Shown here in pieces: positions 55,928 through 64,000 of a stretch of DNA of 64,000 nt. A program made the position numbers and the translations under genes. The notes beneath the pieces were generated by a model. The model was not told where the DNA came from and ran no database searches. It saw only the letters and a program-made list of their open reading frames with translations. The DNA is from Catonia carolina. Lineage: Eukaryota; Arthropoda; Insecta; Hemiptera; Achilidae. How positions within the stretch are numbered: position 1 is the first letter of the stretch; each line of letters begins with the position of its first letter. Where the stretch lies: assembly GCA_035578175.1 (NCBI GenBank), contig JAQMRL010000001.1:375911220-375975219 (forward strand). Reading direction: 5' to 3'.

Positions 55928-56145
55928 GGAATGGGCATTATTGGCGTAGATAACAGAATAAAACTTCATTAGAGGAATTGTTGCATCATTTGGAACGGTT
56001 GGGGAGATCGTTTGCCCTGTTTAGCCCAAAAATACAAACCCACGGGTAAGAAAATTGTTGGACGTCCAAGGAGAAGGTTTCCGGAACAGTCCGAGCTGCC
56101 TAATCCATAAAGCGAAGAAGAAGAAAAAGACATTCAGTGATAATT

Positions 56146-56468
56146 TTTTTTTATTCCTAATTTGTGTACGTTGCAATCTGTTTAATTTAGAACAATAAGC
56201 AACCCCATGACCCAATGAGATGAGGATGATGTGTATGACGTGTAAATGAGGTGTAGTCTTGTACAGGCTCAGGTCGACCATTCCTGAGAGAGTATGGTTA
56301 ATTAAACCCCAACCACCAATGTACACCGGTAACCACTGTCTAGTATTCAAATCCGTATAAAAGTAATACCTTTACTAGGATTTGAACCAGGAACCTTTGT
56401 CTCCGAAAATCGGCTGTTAAACAGCTGATTTTGGCGACGATTTTACCTTTAGACCAACCCGGTGGGTC
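56146..56468 (-). repeat. SINE family D with 13 bp target duplication
   Basis: ttcagtgataatt flanks it at 56133-56145 and 56469-56481. The plus strand runs from a T-rich tail (ttttattcctaatttgtgta) through cccaatgagatgaggatgat to the head gaaccaggaacc ... accaacccggtgggt. This is a clear retroposition. Confidence 0.85.
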
Positions 56469-56481
56469 TTCAGTGATAATT

Positions 56482-57254
56482 ACGCACACTTTCTAACAAA
56501 AATAAAACGGTAATTTTAATCTTGATTTTCGTTCACATTGCTAAATCATCGTGAAATTAAACAAAGTGTATTTTGTCCTCTAAATGTCAATTTAAAAAAT
56601 CTTTTCTATTATAATAATAGTTAAATGAAGTGGTAATTTTTTATATTATAAATATAAAACGTCCATTATTCTTTAGTGGAATGAAAGTCCGTTCGTTTAT
56701 GAAAGCGTGTTTCTTTTCAAAACTTGCTTTCCAATAGCAAATTAATACTAGTTTAATAATGAATGTAGTGTTATTTATTATTATAGGCTCCGTATATATT
56801 ATAATGTTATATAATAAAACATTATCAATTATTGTTTCCAAAAATAAATTTTCAGTGAAAGGGACACCGTTTGTGATGGTTGATTATCATATCTCTTTGT
56901 CGTCTTACGAATGCTACTGATCTTGAGTTTTACTTCAGGTTATTGTTGTCTTTCTTATTAATGAGCATATTCAGTCTTTCGTTATCTTGTTTGATCTTGA
57001 AATTAAAGTACATATTGTTTTGTCAATTTTTATTAAGGATATGTTGTTTATTTATTAGAAAATCTCTTCATCCATTGTATTCCGATTAATTTCCTCATCC
57101 GGTACTATAACAGTAAATCAAATTTCCAGGTACAATGGTTTTTTTTATCTACGTTCTTAAGATAAACATTGTCTATTTGTTTATCGGTACATCAATTTTT
57201 ACAGATTAAGTAGGGTGTTTCGCAACGTGTAATTGTTTGTATTTATCGGTAGTA
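56482..57254. other. No gene recognised
   Basis: AT-rich; the frames at 56641-56841 and 56880-57089 show no domain. Confidence 0.4.
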
Positions 57255-57592
57255 ATATTTAAATTTTTTTTTTTATAACCCTTACGTGTGTACTTTGCAA
57301 TCTGTTCAATTCAGAACAATGAGCAACCACATGGCCCAATGAGATGAGGATGATGTGTATGACGTGTAAATGAAGTGTAGTCTTGTACAGACCCAGGCCG
57401 ACTATTCCTGAGAGAGTATAGTTAATTGAACCCCAACCATCAAAGTACATCAGTAACCACTGTTTAGTATTCAATTTCGTATAAAAGTAACTACTTTTAC
57501 TAGGATTTGAACCAGGAACTATCGTCTCCGAAAATCAGCTGTTGAACAGCTGACTTCGGCGGCGACTTTACCTCTAGACCAACCCCCGGGTA
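57255..57592 (-). repeat. SINE family D
   Basis: T-rich tail at left, cccaatgagatgaggatgat, cttgtacagacccaggccga and gaaccaggaactatcg, ending in the head accaacccccggg at right. An imperfect ggtagtaa-type direct repeat flanks it. Confidence 0.8.
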
Positions 57593-57639
57593 GGTAGTAA
57601 ATTTAGTAAACATTTTGTTTTTTTTGTTTGTTTTCTTTA

Positions 57640-57822
57640 TTTAAAGTCGCATCAACTGCAACGGTCATTAGCGACGACGTTGGGGTGTAACTATGGTACA
57701 ATGGAGGATGAAATGATTTTCTTTTGTAACGTATGAAAATATGCCGTGCCTGAGTGGGATTCGAAACCAGGACCGCATGATGAGAGGCGAGCACGTTACC
57801 AACTGCCCCAATGCGGCCGGCA
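57640..57822 (-). repeat. tRNA-derived SINE, family C
   Basis: Close relative of 30190-30375. Minus strand: gcattggggcagttggtaac ... tcctggtttcgaatcccact ... aggcacggcatattttcata, with the tail aaagtcgcatcaactgcaac on the plus strand. Confidence 0.8.
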
Positions 57823-58045
57823 AACATTTTGTTAATTTCTTAATTTTTTTGCTTTTACGGCCTGCTGGGATTATTTTAGTCTATTCTATTTTAGGTTTTT
57901 CTGATTTTATCTTTCGCCAATATTTTATCATTCTGTCTTTTCAGATTCATGGTTCAGGTCTGTTCTTTCTTTTTTCGTCTGAAAAATACTTTTATTTTAT
58001 CTGTTTATATTTAATTTTCAAAAGTATTTCCAAACGCTCCGACCC

Positions 58046-58205
58046 GGGCCGTTGGCGAAGTGGTTAGCGCAACTGACTTCTACGTCGACGTCCCGGGTTC
58101 GATTCCCGGTCAGGTCTGGTATTTTTCATCATTCATCTTCATATATCATCCTTATCACCGTCTGCATTAGCAGTAATTGCAAAACAGTCGGAAGTAAAAC
58201 AAAAA
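58046..58205 (+). repeat. tRNA-derived SINE, family B, best copy
   Basis: Head gggccgttggcgaagtggtt, then tagcgcaactgacttc and cccgggttcgattcccggtc (intact A and B boxes). Body ends gcattagcagtaattgc and acagtcggaagtaaaac with an A-rich tail. The head could be mistaken for a tRNA, but the 3' flank cannot close an acceptor stem. Confidence 0.8.
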
Positions 58206-59117
58206 AAGCTCCGATTCATTGTTGATCGTTTCTTTTTGTCTTTTTTATTTCTTTTGTGGTCGCTTACGCAAGCTGATGGGAACTTTTCCCCCTTTTGCAA
58301 GGACTTTTATTAAAAGACATCCATGTTTTGACTTACAAAGGCAAGTTAGCCTTGGTTGGGGCAAGCCCCGAGTTACAGCCATGGTTATTAGCCGCACAGG
58401 ATTTTCTGTTTAGTTCACAACCAGAAACTCTTCAACTTTTATAATCTATCCATCCGAACTATGTAGCTACCGCGAACTGAAAACATTTATAAAGATTTTA
58501 GGTTTGGAGATACAGTAATTTGTTTTCGATTCCAGAATTACACCTCGGACCTTTATTCATTATCAATTTTGAATTTTCTTATTAAAAAAGAAACATTTAC
58601 TGTTAAGAATAATGATTTATTATCAGTTTGATACAAACTTTTAGTAAATTCGTTAAAAGTTTATAATATATATTGAAGAAGAGAGCACTTAGCTGTGTTA
58701 CTTTCATGTTATCTACCTGCAAATGATAAATATGATTTTTGGGTCCCAATGATGTCCAAATTTTCGTAGGATAGAGAAATGCGTAACTTTTTTGTTTGAC
58801 TATGAGTAGATGGAATGAAGTTGAAGTTGTTTAATGAACATGAAGAAGAAGAAGAGACTGTTGTATTTTATTGCCCCATTATAACCAGCAGGTCAAGAGC
58901 GATTAATTTAACGTTGCTACCTGCATGCAATGTAACTTATATTCAAAGAGGTCTAGGTGAACATAAATTACTATGAAATTAATATATATTTATTTAGAAT
59001 TAAATTAAAATAAATGAGGGAGAGAAGACTTGTACGAGGAGAAAGAAGTATTTGTGGCGTTAATCAGAAAACGAAGACTAAAATGCTATTAAATCAATAT
59101 TGAATGGATGACAAACT
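58206..59117. other. No gene recognised
   Basis: A 64-residue frame at 58219-58413 shows no known motif. Confidence 0.35.
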
Positions 59118-59356
59118 CTAGTGGTATCTAACTTAAGTTTCAAGTTCATACGATGTTCCGTTTGAGATATTCTGTTTACATACACACACACGCGCGCACA
59201 CGCATACACACACACAGACCGATAGCTAAAAACATGTTTTTTTTTTGGTTCAGGGAGTCTGAAAACGTGTAGTAGATCCGGTGAAAACTCGATTTCGAAA
59301 AATCGACTCGAAAATATTATTTTCCTTCCTATGTATTCATAAAGGCAAGAGAAAGT
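59118..59356 (-). mobile_element. Helentron-like repeat, truncated copy
   Basis: Contains atctaacttaagtttcaagt, a CA/CG microsatellite at ~59180-59217 and the end ggcaagagaaagt at 59344-59356. The hairpin half is missing. Confidence 0.6.
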
Positions 59357-60234
59357 AAAAATAGTTAAGGGGAGGTTTAATAGATACGATTTTATGTTGT
59401 CTTAATGTAATACCTTCTAATCGGTAAAAGTCTGAAAAATTCAGTGTGGTAGATTTTTAAGTGTTTCTTATACACAACAGCAGTCGTTTAGATATACAGA
59501 TCTTTTCAAACGTTTGTGTAGCTTGTTTCTCTTAGGTATTACATTACTTAGCAACGTCGTCTCAGTCGATTCTGAAGTTTGAAATGTCAAAACATCACGA
59601 GATTTAATTAGAAATTTTTGCTGCAGTAAAGGTTGCGTTTATTGTGAAAAAGCACTGTAACTAATGAAACATTGGCCTTCATTTTATATTACAACACTTA
59701 TTTTCTGTAGATATACTTGTAAAAAAGTGAGAGTTACACTTTTTCTTGTTATGACGCGTCTTCACCTCATTTTTAATAGTAATTTGCGTAGTTGAAAGGT
59801 TTTATCTGTCACCTTTCTTATTATGGTTTTTATAATCCAGCTTTTTATTGTTTGCCAAATCATATTTTATATTTATTCTGTATTTTAAAATAAATTTAGT
59901 ATTATTTATTTATTAATTTCATGCAGGCATTATATTAATGGAATGTGATTTTATATTATTTTATTGAACTTTTATTTCATTTAATCTTTTAGTAGTAATA
60001 AAAAATAGACTACACTTAAAACTCAATTAGTTTAAATTTAAGTTATAGGGTATAAAAAATGAGTATTTGAAGGTTGTATTTATTACTGTCTCTCCAGTCT
60101 GCGTGTATTTCATTCTTTTTTATTACAAAAAAATAAATCTGATAGCTCTAAGATTATGATAACTCAAGCATAACCTAATTTTCTAACATTTGGGACTAAG
60201 CATGATTTATATGTCTGTTGATCCACGTTGACTT
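59357..60234. other. No gene recognised
   Basis: AT-rich interval between two pieces of the Helentron-like family; no gene or RNA seen. Confidence 0.4.
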
Positions 60235-60331
60235 CCTAAAATGTATTTCTAATGTTTTATTACTAATGTTAGATTATATTGTTTATTATTTGCATTGGCA
60301 AGAGAAAGTTGTGAGAGTGTTTCACACCAGA
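60235..60331 (+). mobile_element. Helentron-like repeat, hairpin end only
   Basis: taatgttttattactaatgt, ttgcattggcaagagaaagt and the hairpin tgagagtgtttcacaccaga are the last ~95 bp of the family. The orientation is opposite to the truncated copy at 59118. Confidence 0.65.
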
Positions 60332-60599
60332 TTCTTTTAGTTTATAATTCACTCAAAATTAGCGATCTTGTGAACTGTTACTGAATTTTAATTGCATGAT
60401 TTACGTAGACATTTGTTTGACCATTTTTTACATAGGCTACATTTTTTATGGAAGGCGAAGACTTTACGAGAGATGAACTACCGAGGTTGTACTATAAATT
60501 CATTTAGTGAGATCTTTCATTTTGGAAAATTCTTTCAAATATCCTGAGGTTTCAACTATGCAAAAATCATATTATTATTATTATTATATCTGTATGTTT

Positions 60600-60997
60600 T
60601 TGTGTTGTTTACATCAGCCAAAAGGCTGGTTTGAACCTCTAGAGGTTTTACGAAGTAAAACGAGGAGTTGGGAGGTTTACCAGTGCCTTTCTCACTGAGT
60701 GGAAAAGTAGCCTATGCTTATCAGCATGCCAGGCCCTTCAAAAAGCATCTACTTTCCATCCTTCAAATGACACCTTCATTTTATTCACCGGGGGACTGGT
60801 TATATAATGAAATTCATTACTCTCAGAGGAGATAACTCTGATTAGTGTTTTTTTCACCTCGACCTCTTTTGTTCTTCAATCTTTCAGTTGTATAATTGGC
60901 TGACCATGTGATAAGAAACAGAACTATTTTTTGTAGCCGTGGAACTAGCAGATCGAGTAGAAATAATTTAATTACTTCACCTACCTATTATGGGCAA
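60600..60997 (+). mobile_element. ~390 bp repeat, family E (copy 4) with 10 bp target duplication
   Basis: Runs from ttgtgttgtttacatcagcc to ctattatgggcaa. The exact direct repeat ctgtatgttt lies at 60590-60599 and 60998-61007. All family landmarks are present. Confidence 0.88.
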
Positions 60998-61007
60998 CTG
61001 TATGTTT

Positions 61008-61949
61008 TATTTGTCGTAATTGAAATTTGTGAAAATTTTTGATGCGTGTTAGATGTTATAAACAAATTTTACATTCGCCAAGGAAACAAGATGGCAGTTC
61101 AGATTTTGTTTTCTATTCGTCCCAATATGGTTCCCCTATTGGACTAAAGAACGATTTTATAGTAAAAAGTAGTTTTAACTAATTTTTTTAGACGAACTAC
61201 TAGTATATTGATATATTCATAGGAGAGCTTTATAAGAAATCATTTTATTAAATATAAAATGTAAGTCATTATTAATTTTTTTCTTGCGTAGATAAAATTG
61301 TAAGTTGGACGCACGTACTAGAAAAATTGAGTGACCTACAATTTTGTGTAGAATTTGATCCAATTTATTATTCATTTTTTCATGTATTTAATAAAATTCT
61401 TCCGAAATAAAATTTAGAAAAGTAGGTCTGCGTAATAGATTTTTGAATTTCTTTGTAAATTAATTAAGTGTAAATTAAAACTGAATCTGTTATTTAAAAA
61501 TTTAATCAGTGTAGGCGTTTGTTGTTTTTGCAATAATTTTATTAATTTTAAAGAAAGAATTTTATTGAAGGTTAAGTAAATTTTGTTATTACTGTATACT
61601 ACTTTTTCTTTCCCGTACTTATCGTATAGACTGAGAAAGTATTACGATGAGTCAAAATTTTTTGTATCCAAATTTCTATAAATCTTCATGTTTCATGATC
61701 TCTTGAAGCCAAAAGATGGCTTCTTGAACGATTTCCGTTCGTGTGTGATTCCTTTTAGAGAAAAAACTACTAGTCAGTTGGGCTGAATTTAATATAGCCT
61801 ATAGGCTATATAATTAGAAAATAAATTAATTTTCATTTTTTGTCCGATGCGATGCTTGTTTTATCTATTTGTAATTGTACGTAAAAACCCGCATCAAAAT
61901 TGTTTTTTCCAAAACTACAGCCTGAATTCTTCGGAAAAATGAAAGTTAT
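61008..61949. other. No gene recognised
   Basis: 61599-61660 (actttttctttcccgtactt, gactgagaaagtattacgat) looks like an old relative of the non-hairpin end of the Helentron-like family. Nothing else is recognised. Confidence 0.35.
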
Positions 61950-61959
61950 AGAGCATGCT

Positions 61960-62340
61960 GTTGTTGTTTAGGTCGTCAGCCGAAAGGCTGGTTTGAATCT
62001 GTATAGAGGTTTTACTAAGTAAAACGAGGAGTGAAGTGGTTTACCATTGCCTTCCTCACTGAGTGGAAAAGTACGCTTATCAGTATGCCGGGCCCTCTGA
62101 AACTCTGCAAATGACACTTCACTTCATTCACCACAGGGTCTGGCTGTATAATGAAATTCATTACTTTCAGAGGAGATAACTCTGATTAGTGTCTTTTACA
62201 CCTCTACCTCTTCTGTTCTTAAACAATTCAGTCAATTAATTGGCTGAGCATGTGATAAGAAACAGAACTATTTATTTTAGCCCTGCAACGAACAGATTGA
62301 GTGTAAATAATTTGACACTCTACCTGTCTATTATGGGCGA
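61960..62340 (+). mobile_element. ~390 bp repeat, family E (copy 5) with 10 bp target duplication
   Basis: Runs from gttgttgtttaggtcgtcag to ctattatgggcga. The exact direct repeat agagcatgct lies at 61950-61959 and 62341-62350. It is slightly shortened by a small deletion near 62098 and otherwise matches copy 3 closely. Confidence 0.88.
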
Positions 62341-62606
62341 AGAGCATGCTATAAAATGCTAAAAATCTTGTACGTAATATAATTTTTCTCGATGCTTAAT
62401 TTAGTAGCTGTTTGTGATCTATGTAAACTTACTTTACAATTGGTCTATTCCATTAAATTACATATTGTCATTCCACATTATTGACATGAAGTGAGTAAAA
62501 TATCGTAGGCAGCCTACTGATGAAAGATTCGCTTGAAACTTCAGGTGGTTTACTGGTCGTATTTTAAATGTACTTGGAAATTATTATAGTTATCTATTAA
62601 AAAAAG

Positions 62607-62670
62607 TTGATGTAGTGATCAACTGCTACCCCAAGGGCACAGGGTTCGATTCCCGGTCAGTTGTGAAATT
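62607..62670 (+). repeat. SINE family B head fragment
   Basis: gatcaactgctaccccaagg followed by gggttcgattcccggtcag keeps the B box of family B; the body behind it is not conserved. Confidence 0.55.
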
Positions 62671-64000
62671 TTTCAATTACTCTTTTTTATGAGCTTTAAT
62701 ATGCATACCAGACGGACGTGAAAATAAGCAAATTTTTAAAGTAGGTAATTTTTTCATTAAGAAATCATTGCATCGTATGGTAGTTTATTACGTCTTAGTT
62801 TTGTTAATTCTAGTTTATTTAATTGATTAATTAAACGCTTAAATTAATAAGGTAGGCTTACTATATGAATGTAATAGTAATTCTTTGATCAACTACGTTA
62901 TATAATATCGTTGAATTACAATTCATGATGTTTAGAAATTTTAAAGGAAAAGGAATTTTTTTGGTCGAGTTCGGTTTCAGCTCCCACTGAACTGATTACG
63001 GTCAATTTCTTTTTAAATGTAGCTCTCCTCGCGTAGATTTGTCATTACCCGTCGTTATTTTTTTCCAAATTTCAGATTTATCCAGAAAATAGAAAATTAA
63101 GGTGTTTCTATAACACGGTTCTTTGAAGATATACCTAACGCATTCCTGGCTTAATCAATTTGTAGCCTCCAAGAAAAATAATTGGTGAAGTGTTACTGTG
63201 TTTCTTAGTTTTCGATGAATTTAAGGGGAGCACAGATCCCTATTCTACTTTATGTTAATATTTGCCCCGTTTTCTCTGTAACCATCAGAGATTGAGACTT
63301 AATTTTTGTTTTGTATGAAAATTCGCACTCTTTTGCAAATTTTACGTGTAGGATTTTTTCTCTTGACAACAGATTTCATTTCTAGATTTTTTTTAAAAAT
63401 ACCATTTTTGGCGTAAAAATGTTTCTGCTCTTTTCTTTTTCAAAATTTTGAAAAACCGATTACGTAAACGTTACATCCGTATATGGTTAACAATCAACAA
63501 AAATTTAAGCACTGTAGCTTTAATAGAAGCTGAGGAAACGGGTAATTTGTGTTAAAAATTAATATTTACGAGAAATCGCATTTAAAATAAGACAATAAAC
63601 ACTTTCAATATGTTTTACAACATTACATCACAACTAACTCTTAACAGCAAACTAACCAACAAAATGCAATACAGTAAACACTTTATTCTTTAAATAAAAG
63701 ATAGCTGATAATAAAGGAATAAAATTTATTGAAAAAAGAAATGTCAATATCGTACTGAACATTCATTAAATAAACATGTTTTTTCCAGTTGTGCAGTCCT
63801 ACGAATAAAATTAAAACAAAAATATTTCTAGTTGTAGAAACATAAAATACACCATTTTAAAGCGATAATTTCAAACTACATTATAGAACAAAAAACCAAA
63901 AATCATTTTCTTTTTTATTTTCTCGATCCGTGCCCCCTCAAGCCGTTCTGCAAACTTGGAAATCGTCAGCTGGTGGCCGATTCTGAAGATTTGGGGGTTT
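62671..64000. other. No gene recognised
   Basis: No supportable reading frame or repeat boundary. The last ~80 bases are more GC-rich and may belong to a feature continuing beyond the window. Confidence 0.35.

Noticed and set aside
1..64000. CRISPR arrays, prokaryotic operons, prophage or integrase attachment sites
   Set aside because: No spaced short direct repeats, ribosome-binding-site-led gene strings or phage genes were seen. The content is that of an animal nuclear genome.

Overview
The window reads as nuclear DNA of an insect: AT-rich, gene-poor and packed with small transposons, SINE-like repeats and 5'-truncated LINEs. The evidence is an intron-bounded VHL gene, several mariner-type transposases, P-type elements with a THAP domain, tRNA-headed SINEs and repeats shaped like non-autonomous Helentrons. 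A sap-feeding hemipteran would fit, but nothing in the sequence proves the order. There are no bacterial operons, CRISPR arrays or convincing stand-alone tRNA genes.

Only two pieces of host protein-coding sequence can be supported. The first is an intact coding exon for the von Hippel-Lindau tumour suppressor homologue (14037-14519, + strand), with a splice acceptor just upstream and a poly(A) signal just downstream. The second is a short, well-spliced first coding exon (31498-31595, + strand) whose 32 codons resemble the Rab-binding helix of synaptotagmin-like/exophilin proteins. A diverged fragment of eukaryotic large-subunit rRNA lies at about 30555-30912.

Region by region. 1-9400: SINEs, then a 4.4 kb palindrome made of two inverted Helentron-like repeats around a complete mariner-type transposon (1190-5550), then a second, decayed mariner-type element (8070-9376). 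9400-18500: a tandem repeat, a piggyBac-like element between TTAA sites, VHL, a decayed classical mariner (15619-16514) and fold-back repeats. 18500-20800: a PIF/Harbinger-like element (TTA target duplication) holding two palindromic mariner MITEs. 21000-34700: LINE 3' ends, a ~390 bp repeat with 9-10 bp target duplications, Helentron-like copies, the rRNA fragment and the Rab-effector-like exon. 34900-43600: pogo/Tigger-like relics, then two copies of a 0.93 kb P-element deletion derivative, one interrupted by a nearly intact mariner-type element. 43600-64000: SINEs, LINE remnants, more Helentron-like pieces and long stretches without recognisable content.

The elements form a readable stratigraphy. 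A mariner sits in a P-type element, mariner MITEs sit in a Harbinger-like element, the ~390 bp repeat sits in a LINE, and Helentron-like copies flank a mariner. The most rewarding observations are the homogenised palindrome, the KP-like P derivatives, the Helentron-like family, the odd rRNA fragment, the unclassified ~390 bp repeat and the two transposases each interrupted by a single stop codon.
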